A stretch of DNA of 64,000 nt from Erinaceus europaeus (GCF_950295315.1 NC_080170.1:98517971-98581970), one strand, 5' to 3'. Counted from the stretch's first letter, positions 10,776-21,022 are shown. Made by a program: numbers and translations. The notes: generated by a model not told the origin, from the letters alone.

Positions 10776-11490
10776 GCTCCCAATCCATATCAAATAATAT
10801 TGCATCTGCCGATCGCAACCTAATCAACACAACGATTAGGGATGCATTAGATCGACCTTCTCGTGGTGCATCCCGTGAGTACCCATTTATTGGGGAAACT
10901 AACGATCCTTCCTAGCCGACTGAAACCACATGGATCCCAGTCACTTTCAAAGCCAGCAACAAGCAGACATCAGGCCCAACTTGATGCTGTTGACTGGCTA
11001 CGGAAGAAGGGCAAATGCTAGAAGAAGAAGAACACAACGATTGCCACCTCAACATGCTTCAGCGCAGACTGTGTCCAGAGACTTCATGTGTGGAATGACA
11101 ACCCTTCAGCTTCATTACTCGGCCACCAGGTTCCAGATGCCATCGGGATGCCGGCCAGGCTTCCCTGGACTGAAGACCCCACCAATGTGTCCTGGAGCTC
11201 CACTTCCCCAGAGACCCACCCTACTAGGGAAAGAGAGAGGCAGACTGGGAGTATGCACCAACCAGTCAAGGTCTATGTTCAGCAGGGAAGCAATTACAGA
11301 AGCCAGACCTTCCACCTTCTGCAACCCACAATGACCCTGGGTCCATGCTCCCAGAGGGATAGAGAATGGGAAAGCTATCAGGGGAGGGGATGGGATATGG
11401 AGATTGGGTGGTGGGAATTGTGTGGAGCTGTACCCCTCCTACCCTATGGTTTTGTTAATTTATCCTTTCTTAAATAAAAAATAAATTTAA
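10776..11490 (+). mobile_element. Processed, apparently spliced retrocopy of the L1 3' UTR
   Basis: This insertion splits the old L1 ORF2. It starts GCTCCCAATCCATATCAAAT and ends in AATAAAAAATAAATTT plus an A tract. It carries the same terminal blocks as the L1 3' UTRs at 17.1 and 63 kb, but the 271-272-bp segment bounded by GTGAGA and TTTTCAG is missing. The flanks join at 11122/11123 as CATTACTCGG|CCACCAGG. Direct repeats ACAGAAAAAA at 10765-10774 and 11497-11506 look like a TSD. It also contains a GAA-tailed SINE at 10838-11030. A chance deletion at exactly the splice sites is the alternative. Confidence 0.8.
10838..11030 (+). mobile_element. GAA-tailed SINE-like element (193 bp)
   Basis: The insert is flanked by the perfect 12-bp direct repeat AACACAACGATT at 10826-10837 and 11031-11042. 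It begins AGGGATGCATTAGATCGACC and ends in GAA repeats. Its 3' half (GACTGGCTACGGAAGAAGGG) recurs at 55.96-56.07 kb. No tRNA A/B boxes, 7SL or 5S sequence is obvious to me. The GAA tail points to mobilisation by something other than the A-tail L1 mode, or to a LINE-derived 3' end. Family unknown. Confidence 0.8.
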
Positions 11491-11496
11491 AAAAAG

Positions 11497-11820
11497 ACAG
11501 AAAAAAGGGGGTGGGGGAGGAATACCCCCAAACATATTCTGTGAGGCTAACAACACTCTGATCCCCAAAACAGGAAAAGACTTCACCAAAAAAAGAAAAC
11601 TACAGATCTGATGAACATTGATGCAAAGAGCCTCAACAAAATTTTGACTAATTGAATCCAACAACATATTAAGAGAATAATCAATCAAAACCAAATGGAA
11701 TTCATCCCTGGGAAACAGGGATGGTTCAACAGCCACAAGTTAATCAGTGTAATCCACCATATCAACAAACAGAATGATAAAAATCAAATAATTTTATCAA
11801 TTGATATAGAAAAAGCATTC
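11497..11820 (+). pseudogene. Old L1 ORF2 fragment, right part (RT start)
   Basis: Continues the L1 ORF2 at 9905-10775. Conceptual translation shows the motifs [14 protein letters not shown] near 11690, [20 protein letters not shown] near 11756 and the start of the RT core. It ends abruptly near 11820 without a 3' end. Confidence 0.8.
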
Positions 11821-12241
11821 CTTGTGCTGGAGAGATCTGTGTGCCATCTGTTAACAGCTAGTAAATGGCTAGAATTTTAAAAACAACTTGTGTAAGAACC
11901 AGAGATTTCATGGAGCTACCTATACTGGATGGAAAATGAACATTTACTATTCAGAATTTTTATTTCTGGCAAGTCATTTTCTGTAATGTCCTTAGATAAC
12001 ACTGTGCAGTTTATCAGAAAGAGAAATCACTGTATCATTTGGAGACACTGAAATGGATGAACAGGAAATTTTTTAAAATTTAAGAACACTCCATGTCTTT
12101 TTTTGTAAGAGTTTGAATATTCAAATTTTCTCTTCCTGCATTTACTATATGTATCCACTAAGAGACTGAAAGTTATTAGTGTTTGCACTTTTGTTGGGAG
12201 ATGCGATTATATTTTCTCTTGAGACACCATATTGGAAACCT
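11821..12241. other. Unassigned stretch
   Basis: No gene or clear repeat recognised between the L1 fragment and the next SINE. Confidence 0.4.
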
Positions 12242-12590
12242 TTTTTTTTTGCCTCTAGGTTTATTGGTGGGACTCCGTGCCTGTATCACAAATCCACTGC
12301 TCCTGGAGGCTTCCCTCCTCCTGTTTTGTTGCCCTTGTTGTTTTATCATTGTTGTGGTTAATATTGTTGTTGGTGGTGGTGTCGTTGTTATTGGATAGGA
12401 CAGAGAGAAATGGACAGAGGAGGGGAGACAAAAAGGGGGAGAGAAAGAGACCTGAAGACCTGTTCACCACTTTTGAAGTGACACCCCCCCACCCAGGTGG
12501 GCAGCCAGGGGCTCCAACCAGGATCCCTAGGCAGTCCTTGGGCTTTGCCATGTGTGTTTGACCTGCTGCACTACCGCCTGACTCCTATAC
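12242..12590 (-). mobile_element. SINE type A, long form (minus)
   Basis: On the plus strand the order is the long-form 3' module (GGTGGGACTCCGTGCCTGTA, ATCCACTGCTCCTGGAGGC), a GTT-rich tail, GGATAGGACAGAGAGAAATG, then GAAGTGACACC and the tRNA-like head ending near CTGACTCC. The type A head carries a B-box near 12515. The 3' module is absent from short-form copies. Confidence 0.85.
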
Positions 12591-12599
12591 TTGAAACTT

Positions 12600-12815
12600 T
12601 TAATTTTTTAAAATTTATTTATAATTGAATAAAGACAGAAATTAAGAGGGGAGAGGGGATAAAGGGAAAGAGACAGAGAGATACATTCAGCTCTGCTTCA
12701 CCACTCATGAAGCTTTCCTCCTCCAGGTAGGGACCAGAGGCTAGAGCAGAGGTATTGTGCACTGTAATGTGTGAGCTTAACCGGGCGTGGCACCACCTGC
12801 CCTCCCCACCCCTTT
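12600..12815 (-). mobile_element. SINE type B (minus)
   Basis: Plus-strand marks are AATTTATTTATAATTGAATA, a purine-rich body, GCTTCACCACTCATGAAGCT and the inverted head ending CTTAACCGGGCGTGGCACCA. It sits directly after the type A copy, which is typical of SINE clustering. Confidence 0.8.
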
Positions 12816-13014
12816 TGAAATAGTTGGACTTTATTTTCAGAAGTTGAACTTTGATGTGTATACCCTATGATCCAACAACTTCACTAGTACTCAATAAAAG
12901 CCCTTGCACATGCAAAACAGGAATGTACAAGAAAACCTAGAGAAAAAAAACTGGTTCAAGACCTGAAAATAAATCCCTATTTGCAAGAGAGTGAGCAAGG
13001 TATAATAAATTCAC

Positions 13015-13180
13015 AGAAAAGTGGAGTCCAAGGCCCTGGTCCCCACATGCAGAAGGAAAGCTTCACAAGTTGTGAAATAAAGATGCAGGTGTCTCTTTCT
13101 CTCACTCTCAATTTTTCTGTCCCTATTCTACTTTATATTATAAATAAATAACCAAACATAAATAAATAAATAATAAAAAG
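13015..13180 (+). mobile_element. SINE type B (plus), 5'-truncated
   Basis: Only the body from CCCTGGTCCCCACATGCAG on is present, followed by GCAGGTGTCTCTTTCTCTCA, a CT-rich part and an AATAAATA tail. The tRNA head is missing. Confidence 0.75.
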
Positions 13181-13304
13181 CACTTTTAGCATTCCCTTCC
13201 TCCATTTATTATAGCCAAAAATGTCTCTGTTTTGTTTCCAGACCAAAATATTTGTTCTCAGTTGAGGGAAATTTTATCCTACAGAGAACATCTTAAGAAT
13301 AGTG

Positions 13305-13378
13305 CAAAAAGTGCATGTACAAACTACTGCATTTACTGTCAACTGTAAAACATTAATCTCCCAGTAAAGAAATGAAAA
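13305..13378 (+). mobile_element. Short L1 3' end fragment of a second 3' UTR type (plus)
   Basis: GCATGTACAAACTACTGCAT through AACTGTAAAACATTAATC matches the reverse complement of the L1 3' end at 15456-15600. That type lacks the long 3' UTR described elsewhere. Confidence 0.6.
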
Positions 13379-13462
13379 TACAAGAATAGTATAAAACACC
13401 AGTATCTTTGCAGTGGAGAATATTAGTTTCTACTTCTATTTTAGTTCTTATTTAGAAGTGAG

Positions 13463-13690
13463 AGAGGGCTGGTTGGTGGCTCACCTGGTTGAGTGCACAT
13501 GTTACAGTGCACAAGGACTTGGGTTCGAGCCCCTTGCCCCCACCTGTAGGGGGAAAGTTTCGCAAGGGTGAAGAGGGGATAGAGGTGTCTTTCTGCCTTT
13601 CTCCCTGTCTATCACCCCCTTCTCTCTCGATTTCTGGCTGTCTCTATCGAAATAAATAAATAAAGATAATTTTTAAAAATTTAAAAAAAG
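13463..13690 (+). mobile_element. SINE type B (plus), nearly complete
   Basis: The head reads GGCTGGTTGGTGGCTCACCT, the B-box GGGTTCGAGCCCC lies near 13521, followed by CCCCACCTGTAGGGGGAAAG, a CT-rich body and the tail AAATAAATAAATAAAGATAA. Flanking AGAAGTGAGA and AGAAGTAAGA look like a TSD with one mismatch. It is among the best preserved type B copies. Confidence 0.9.
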
Positions 13691-14019
13691 AAGTAAGAAT
13701 ACCAGAATGATTTCTCCTGGGTAAAGTTTTTCTTCAACTACAATATAGAAGAGTTGTAGGAAGTATCACAAATTATGCTGCTCTATAGTTTTGAAATTAT
13801 GCCCTTCATCTTTCTGTCTATCTAGGTTTATCATATTCCACTTTGTCATTTGATATCTTTCATCAAATCCTGTGCTTCTAGTCTCAAGCATTTTGGATTT
13901 ATGGTTAAGTTCATATATGGACACTTATTCAGTTTAATTTTTCTTACAATTATCAACACTATGCTTGCAGTATGTCCTCTCATTTCATATTGCTTCAAAC
14001 CATATTTAATCTTATATTT

Positions 14020-14315
14020 ATTTATTTATTTTTAATTAATTTATTTTCCCTTTTGTTGTCCATGTTTTTTTATTGTTGTTGTAGTTACCATTGTTGTTAT
14101 TGATGTGGTTATTGTTAGATAGGACAGAGAGATATGAAAAGAGGAGGGGAAGACAGAGGGGGAGAGAGAAAGCTAGACACCTGCAGACCTGCTTCACTGC
14201 CTGTGAAGCACCTTCCCTGAAAATGGGGAGCTGGGGACTGAAATCAGGATCCTTATCCTGGCCCTTGTGCTTCATGCCATGTGCGCTTAACCCACTGTAC
14301 TACAGACTGACTCCC
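14020..14315 (-). mobile_element. SINE type A, short form (minus)
   Basis: Plus-strand marks: TTATTTTCCCTTTTGTTGTC, GTTGTTATTGATGTGG, GATAGGACAGAGAGATATGA, CCTGCAGACCTGCTTCACTG, and the head end CGCTTAACCCACTGTACTAC. The long-form module is absent. Confidence 0.85.
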
Positions 14316-15335
14316 TCTTTTATTTTTTTGTTCTTATAATGTGAGGACATAATTTGCATTATGACTTTTCTAAAACTGCCAAGAAAACTGGAATAGGACA
14401 GGATCATTCCTATAGGCCTCAGCTCCTAGTATATCCACTACTTCTATGAGTAAATATATACAGTAACCCTCTATGGAAGGGTATCAGTCTAAAAAAAAAA
14501 ACTTAAAATTATATTTAATGAGTTTTTCCAGAAAATTCAAATATTAAAATGTTTGAGTATAATAATTGGTCTCCCAATGAAACTTGGAATATCTGAAATA
14601 CGGAATAGCAAAGCATTGCAAAATTTTAGTGAGATACGTAATGATCCACAAAGCACATTTTTCACCCAAAGTAGACAGTGACTGTGTCTGTATGAAAAGA
14701 TAGAGCAGTTGCCTGGGCCACTGCAACCTTTGCAATTATCAACCCTCTCACAGACCTGGAGACCCTTGGTGTGTGTGCTGATTTTGATTTACATTCAACA
14801 ATCCCCTTCTGTTCAGCATTCCAGTAACAAAACTGACTCTGAGAGTCTGTAAGCCTGGTATAGGACTATTTTTCATCAGTTTGAACTCCATCTGCCTTTC
14901 CTGTTCACACAGCAAGCAATGGATCTTAGAAATGAACCAAAAATCTTCTCCATTACATCCCGGAAGAGCAGCTATCTTCCCAACACCCGCCTGTTGGCTT
15001 AGTGCTTGTGCTGTGATCTGCAGTTGTTGCTGCCTTCTAAGAATTTATGGGCCATGAAGTCATCACAGGCTCCTTAGCCAACTCTCAACTTGTGACTTTG
15101 CATCAAATAATACTTCTGATCCTGCCAAGGGAAGAGAATATATTCTTTCCCCTGAGAATTCACCACTTTCTCTCTTACTTGCTTTAAAAAAAAAAAGAAA
15201 AGAAAAAGGTCCTATCCTGTCCAGAGAACCACTGCCAATTCTCATATTTATCCAGCCTTGCCTTAAAAAATTTACCTCTATTGCTTTTCAACATGTCAAT
15301 TACTTTTGTTGACAAACTCACATGTTAAGCTATAG
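14316..15335. other. Repeat-poor island of about 1 kb
   Basis: I see no SINE head, L1 motif or microsatellite beyond an A tract at 15186-15197. The 63-aa and 60-aa open frames on the minus strand resemble nothing known. It is one of the few such intervals in the window. Confidence 0.4.
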
Positions 15336-15830
15336 CAACCATTTTTTTGTGTGTATGAGTGTTTCTGTTTGTTTAACCATAATACTGATCAGCTTTGGCT
15401 CTGGGTGGTGTTAGGAATTGAACCTTGGACCTTGGAACCTCAGGCATGAATATCTTTTTTTTTTAATTTATTTTTGGGGGGATTAATGTTTTACAGTTGA
15501 CAGTAAATACAATAGTTTGTACATGCATAACATTTCTCAGTTTTTCACATAACAATATAACCCCACTAGGTCCTCTGTCATCCTTTTTCAGGACCTGTAC
15601 TTTCCATACCACCTACCTGAGTCTTTTACTTTGGAGCAATACACCAACTCCTGTTCAGGTTCTACTTGTGTTTTCTCTTCTGGTCTTGTTTTTCAACTTC
15701 TGCCTAAGCAGTCTGGAGAACTTTCAGAAAGCTAGAAATGTACCTACCCTAGGATCCTGCAATTCCTCTCCTGGGGATATATCCTAAAGAACCCAGGCGT
15801 GAATATCTATGCTGCCCCTGCCCCGCTTTC
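15336..15830 (-). mobile_element. SINE type C (minus), split by an L1 at 15456-15793
   Basis: Left part 15336-15455 and right part 15794-15830 together give a type C SINE on the minus strand (head near GGCAGCATAGATATTCACGC, B-box side GTCCAAGGTTCAATTCC). The interruption is the L1 in the next entry. Confidence 0.7.
15456..15793 (-). mobile_element. Short L1 insertion with 5' inversion (twin-priming signature)
   Basis: From 15456 to about 15715 the sequence is an L1 3' end on the minus strand, beginning with a T run (the A-tail). From about 15716 to 15793 it switches to plus-strand L1 ORF2 (CCTCTCCTGGGGATATATCC), an inverted 5' segment. The direct repeats CAGGC[A/G]TGAATATCT at 15441-15455 and 15794-15808 form a 15-bp TSD with one mismatch. 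This layout is what twin priming produces. Confidence 0.85.
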
Positions 15831-15884
15831 CCAATCTTTTGTAGCTGAGGATTTTCTCTAGTATTACTTTTGTCCCTTCTTTTC

Positions 15885-16058
15885 TTTATCTTTTAATAAT
15901 TTATTTATTCGATAGAGAGGGACTGAGCAGAAGGAGGAAATAGAGAGAGAGAGAGAGAGAGAGAGACAATTGCAGGTCTGAAACTTCTTCCCTACAGAGA
16001 GATGGAGTTCAGATCCTTTTGCATGTGCCTTTAACCAGGTGCACCACAACCCAGCCCC
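15885..16058 (-). mobile_element. SINE type B (minus) with GA microsatellite
   Basis: Marks: TTAATAATTTATTTATTCGA, a GA run at about 15942-15966, TTGCAGGTCTGAAACTTC, and head end TTTAACCAGGTGCACCACAA. The GA run has expanded within the CT-rich SINE body. Confidence 0.8.
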
Positions 16059-16589
16059 TGTCCCTTATTTTCTTGTCCCTCACAGTTTATTACTTACTCA
16101 TTCATTGGTAATTGAGTTCCTCAGCTATCTGACCACTTAGCATTTTACAGTTGGATCTCCCATCATGTTTTGTGGTATCAGGTACAATTTTTTGTCATTG
16201 CCTTGACATCTCTTCCAAATATGCTTATAATACATGCTAATTCTATACATGTGCATATCAATAGGAACCGATTACTAAAACAACTGAAAGTAATGCATTT
16301 TTAGATAGAAAAGTATAGCACTATAATGATAGACATTATTCAGATTTATCAAAAGTTGAAAATACAAGTTCTTTAATAAAGTTTGACTATAGCAATGCAC
16401 GTAGGCATTAACACAAAAATGGCTTATTTTAAAAATTCAGAGTTGCACACTCACTAAATATATTCAACAATACAAATACTCTCAGAGAGAAACATCTTAA
16501 AAGGCATAAGGGATTAATCTATAGCAGTTTATAAGGGTCACTGAACTGAAAGAATTCATCTTTAATTTCTTTTTTGAAAAAGATAATCT
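16059..16589. other. Unassigned stretch
   Basis: AT-rich, no recognisable gene or repeat. Confidence 0.4.
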
Positions 16590-16800
16590 CTAGGAATAGT
16601 GTACCTGCTTTGTTATGCACATAAGACAGGTTTGAGCCCAGTCCTACTGTACTAGAGGAAGCCTCATTTCTGTGGTATCTTTGTCTTTCCTCATCTACTC
16701 CTTTGTCTATATTTCCATCTGAAAAGTAAAAATGGCCTACAGCAGTAAAGTCCCAGTGGTGACAGAAAAAAGAAAGAAAGAAAGAAGAAAGAGAAAGAAA
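16590..16800 (+). mobile_element. Degraded tRNA-type SINE (type D, plus) with GAAA tail
   Basis: A B-box-like GGTTTGAGCCCAGTCC lies near 16630, followed by a CT-rich body and CCCAGTGGTGACAG, then a GAAA microsatellite near 16770-16800. It is more diverged than the A, B and C types. Confidence 0.6.
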
Positions 16801-17104
16801 CACTGTGAAAATGTTGCCTGAGAGATATGATCTTACACTTCCTCAAAATACATATTAGCACATCTGGCCTACCAGAAAATTACTCTCTGTCCATTGTAGA
16901 ACACCAGGTCTCTCTTTCCATCTCTAATAATTTCAGATCTATTGACATCAGCCAAGGATTTACTTATGCATTCCTCTGTCCAAAGAACCTATCTCTAAGA
17001 AAAAGATGGACAATTGGAAAGAATTGCTAACATAGCAAATTTCAGCAATCAAACAGGCTTGGATAGTGTGTGACTTTCAAAAATAACATTGCCTTCTCTA
17101 GTTC
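16801..17104. other. Unassigned stretch
   Basis: No gene or repeat recognised. A 67-aa plus-strand frame here has no features I recognise. Confidence 0.4.
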
Positions 17105-17119
17105 AAAGCACAACTACTT

Positions 17120-17841
17120 TTTTTTTTTAATTTATTTTTTATTTAAGAAAGGATAAATTAACAAAACCATAGGGTAGGAGGGGTACAGCTCCACACAATT
17201 CCCACCACCCAATCTCCATATCCCATCCCCTCCCCTGATAGCTTTCCCATTCTCTATCCCTCTGGGAGCATGGACCCAGGGTCATTGTGGGTTGCAGAAG
17301 GTGGAAGGTCTGGCTTCTGTAATTGCTTCCCCGCTGAACATGGACGTTAAGTGGTCGGTCCATACTCCCAGTCTGCCTCTCTCTTTCCCTAGTAGGGTGG
17401 GTCTCTGGGGAAGCGGAGCTCCAGGACACATTGGTGGGGTCTTCAGTCCAGGGAAGCCTGGCCGGCATCCTGATGGCATCTGGAACCTGGTGGCTGAAAA
17501 GAGAGTTAACATACAAAGCCAAACAAATTGTTGAGCAATCATGGACCCAAAGCTTGGAATAGTGGAGAGGAAGTGTTAGGGGGGTACTCACTGCAAACTC
17601 TAGTGTACTTCTGCTTTCAGGTATATATTTTGCAGTAGTTTACGGATACGTGTGAACATATGTTCTCTCTCACAGAACCTGGTCTATATCTAGGTTTTGG
17701 GACTTTGTTAGAAAGTGATCCACCTGGGATGGAATTAGAGAATGCTATGAAAGGAAAGGTCTCACCCAAGTAATGAAGCTGAAGAGCTGTCATTCCACAC
17801 CTGAAGTCTCTGGACACAGTCTGAGCTGAAGCATGTTGAGG
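17120..17841 (-). mobile_element. L1 3' UTR retrocopy (minus), unspliced, 15-bp TSD
   Basis: A 5'-truncated insertion consisting only of the last ~720 bp of the short-form L1 3' UTR, with its A-tail (T run at 17120-17128). The perfect 15-bp TSD AAAGCACAACTACTT occurs at 17105-17119 and 17842-17856. It retains the predicted intron on the minus strand, 17765 to 17494. It is the direct unspliced counterpart of 10776-11490. Confidence 0.9.
17494..17765 (-). other. Predicted intron in the short-form L1 3' UTR (272 bp)
   Basis: Read on the minus strand the exon ends CATTACTTGG, the donor is GTGAGACC, and the acceptor is CTCTTTTCAG followed by CCACCAGGTTCC. The bounded segment is precisely what the copy at 10776-11490 lacks. 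Confidence 0.65.
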
Positions 17842-18070
17842 AAAGCACAACTACTTATGTAGGTATTTTGGTTTGTCAACAAGTAAATTTCCATTATCTT
17901 GACTTATTTTTTAATTCTGTTAGAAAAAAAATAACAAGTATTATTTATTGAATAACATTTCCCAAATACCTACTGATATTGTAGTTCAAAATTACTAGAT
18001 GCATAATTCAATTGTTTTCTCACTTTAACCTTATTTTCTCTATATAATCAAAAGTATTAACAATCAGAAA

Positions 18071-18323
18071 ATTGGGAGTTGGGCAGTAGTACAAAAGGTT
18101 AAGCGCACATGGCACAGTTCCAGCCCCTGGCTCCCCACCTGCAGGGGAGTCACTTCACAGGCGGTAAAGCAGGTCTGCAGGTGTCTCTCTTTCTGTTCCC
18201 CTCTCTATCCTCCCTTCCTCTCTCCATTTCTCTCTGTCCTATCCAACAAAGACAGCAACAATAACAAGAAAACAGCAAGGAAAAAAAAAAGAATAAATAA
18301 ATAAATAAATAAGTAATTGAAAA
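18071..18323 (+). mobile_element. SINE type A, short form (plus), 12-bp TSD
   Basis: Head TTGGGAGTTGGGCAGTAGTA, body CTGCAGGGGAGTCACTTCAC and GCAGGTCTGCAGGTGTCTC, tail with AAC/AAT and AAATAAAT. The perfect direct repeat AACAATCAGAAA lies at 18059-18070 and 18324-18335. Confidence 0.9.
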
Positions 18324-18462
18324 AACAATCAGAAAGTTTCACAAATATTGGTATTTTTTCTGTTCAAAGTATATAAAATATTCCAAAATATCTATATGAT
18401 TTAAACGCATGATACTGCCCCCCCCCCAGTGCTAGAGCTCACCAAAACAATGTAACAGGTTA

Positions 18463-18665
18463 GAGAGTCAGGTGTTTGTACACATGGATGAGTGAACAAA
18501 ATACAGTGTGCAAGGAATCGGGTTCAAGTTCTTGGTCCCCACTGGCAGGAAGAAAGCTTCATGAGCCCTGAAACTGTTGCAGATATCTCTTTTTCTCTCT
18601 TCCCGTCCCTATGAATGTCTCTCTAAGTCTATCCAAAATAAATAAATACATAAACAAATATAAAA
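18463..18665 (+). mobile_element. SINE type B (plus)
   Basis: B-box CGGGTTCAAGTTC near 18518, then CCCCACTGGCAGGAAGAAAG and a CT-rich body. The tail is AAATAAATAAATACATAAAC. A C run lies just upstream at 18418-18427. Confidence 0.8.
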
Positions 18666-18944
18666 AGGAAGTTAAATATTTTGAAAAACTGTAACAGGTA
18701 ATAGATTTTTACACAACTGAAATAGTCTTGATCAGTTTTCTAGATCAACTGATTTTATGTACAGCAACTTAAATTGGAAGTCCAATGCAATACCTATAAC
18801 CCTGTGAGCACTGATATGAAGTTGTCATAGCAACCATTTAGCAGGTTAAAGAACATAAAGCATGATTTAGATAGTGTGTAAATGAGACATGTGTGTTTGT
18901 CAGATCCCTTTTTCTTGTCAAGACTTCACTGATTCAGGCAAACC

Positions 18945-19088
18945 TTTCCAGATAAAGAGAGACAGAGGGAAAGGGGGAAATATACTAAAGCACCAAAGCT
19001 TTCCACACTGTAATGGTGACTGGGCTTGAACCTGAGAATTCCACATGACAAGGCAGGCATTCTCCATGGTGGGCTATCTTACAAGCCC
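18945..19088 (-). mobile_element. Degraded tRNA-type SINE (minus)
   Basis: Plus strand shows a purine-rich body (AGAGAGACAGAGGGAAAGGG), GCACCAAAGCTTTCCACACT, an inverted B-box GGGCTTGAACCTGAG near 19022, and the head end GGGCTATCTTACAAGCCCC. Confidence 0.65.
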
Positions 19089-19889
19089 CCTCCAGTTTCT
19101 TATTACAAGTTATTTAACCAATTATTCTTTTTGTCTGAACCAGAGTTCTGCAAGCAATGAAGCTGTGAGTTCTTAAGCGACAGTAGTATTATTGTCCCAA
19201 CTGATGGATGGATTGATTCCCTCAAAAATTACAGAACAATGACAAATCACTTATACGCTCATTTTAAGAGAATTCAGAGTTAATAAAATGTGAGATATCA
19301 TTTCAGCACTGACACATCTCCCAATAAACTTACAAACCATTCAACTCTTAGGCATTGCTGTAGCTAAAGTGAGCTAAACTGTTTCCGAATCTCATACTTA
19401 GCTGCCAAAGACCATAGCACAAATTCAATAGCATCTAAAGAAAGGGGCAAAGAGGGAACATCTGGATTTTAGGTTTGCCAATGTTCCTGTCATTTATGCC
19501 AGGTGCCTAGAGCCCATGGTCTGTGAATATTGACTGGATTAGGAAAAGGCCCACATAAAGAGTTAATTGTGCTATTATGTTTAGTACATCAAGAGTGAAA
19601 TTACATTATGATAATTTTCTCTCTGAGAACATCATGTAAGAATATTGCTACCTTTTGGCAAAGTTTAAACAATTTTCAATGGTGACAGATTCAATCACCA
19701 GGTCTTATTTGACAAGCTTTTCTTTCCCATCCAGTATAATCACACTCTTAATTCACAGATCCACTTGGAGTCCTGAATTTTTGGCAGGACAATACTACAT
19801 GGACTTCATCTCTGTTAGTAGCACAGCATTCACTATCTCTTATGAACAGGCCTTGTTATCCTATGCCATAATGGCAGCTTAAGCCTATA
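19089..19889. other. Unassigned stretch
   Basis: No gene or repeat recognised. A 75-aa plus-strand frame at 19655-19882 shows no known motif. Confidence 0.4.
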
Positions 19890-20895
19890 AATTGCCTAGT
19901 CCTAGGCTAGTTTCTCCCAACTCCATATTGCTTCAGTTGGAAATTTATCCACAATAGACATCAAGATCATCATCATAAGCCCTCTTGTAGGCCTCTCCAC
20001 GATCTTGACCTCACGATAAAACTGCAATGATAGGGACTGCCCCTCTCTCTGAAGGGAAGTTGTGTCAGCCTGTTCTACCACTTGAGGAAGACTAGTTTTG
20101 AAATGAGTGCAGCTTACAATGTTCCTAACTGTGACCATGAATTACGAGCTCATACTGATAGGGACTGGGAAGTCACACAGGCTCCTGTATGTTAAATGTT
20201 AATATATTTGAAGCCTAGCTCAGATCTATGGGGTAAACAGTCAATGGTATTAATAGTTTTTCCTCATGTTTGGGAGCTGCAGCTCTATCCAAATCCATCT
20301 TTCTAGCCCTATTCTCAACTCTGACACCACCATCCCCAATATTTTTAGTTCATCTGCATGTTAGCTATCAAGCTCAAGCAAAAACTACTAAAATCGTGGG
20401 CCCCTTGGAACATACCTAAAATAGACTTCCTAGCTTCTCCCCACATAAAGACTTCTTAATCTGCTGTATTCCTACTTTTGACTTCCTGTTTATTAAACAG
20501 TTTGTCCTGTTTTATCTTACTGCCTATCATCCACCAAGTTGTACATGCAATTTTGATGTCATTCTGTCTTCCCTGGGCATATGACCTCACTAAAGTGCCC
20601 TAAAGTTTCACCTCTCCAGAGCTCGACCCCATTAGGAAAAGATAGAAACAGTCTGGGGTTATGGCTTGAACTGCCAATGTCCATGCCCAGTGGAGAAGTA
20701 ATTACAGAAGCCAGACTTTCAACCTTCTATAGCCCAGAAATAATTTTGGTCCATATTCCCAGAGGGATAAAGAATAAGGAAGTTTCCTTCCAATGGAGGG
20801 GATAGGACATGGAACTCTGGTGGTGGGAACTGTATGAAATTGTACCCTTGTTATCTTATAATCTTGTTAATTATTATTAAATACCTGATAAGATG
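19890..20895 (+). mobile_element. Old L1 3' UTR fragment (plus)
   Basis: Co-linear with the middle and end of the long 3' UTR: ACTTGAGGAAGACTAGTT near 20082, GGGACTGGGAAGTCACACAG near 20161, the AAACAGTCAATGGTATTAAT region near 20236, and the terminal block CCCAGAGGGATAAAGAATA near 20758. Higher divergence than the 1-5 kb copy marks an older subfamily. It ends near 20895 in an AT-rich tail. Confidence 0.8.
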
Positions 20896-21022
20896 TTAAA
20901 AAGTAAATTTATCCACAAAACCTAAGTCTAAATTAGTATTTATATATCTGTACAATGCTTATAATTGTAATGCCTTCAAGTATAACACAGAATTTTAATA
21001 GAATCTATTTTAGATATTTTTT

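Noticed and set aside
10930..11334. 134-codon plus-strand frame across the processed 3' UTR copy
   Set aside because: It runs through the GAA-tailed insertion and the splice-like junction; half of it is repeat tail (Arg-rich from GAA/AGA). No sign of a real protein.
13463..13560. tRNA-like A and B boxes as genuine tRNA genes (also in many other SINE heads)
   Set aside because: They lie at the 5' ends of dispersed SINEs with bodies, tails and TSDs, and cannot fold into a full mature tRNA cloverleaf with a clear acceptor stem.
17120..17841. This 0.7-kb element as an independent SINE family
   Set aside because: Its whole length matches the end of the L1 3' UTR at 63 kb, and its 5' end is an arbitrary point in that UTR, so it is a truncated L1 copy.
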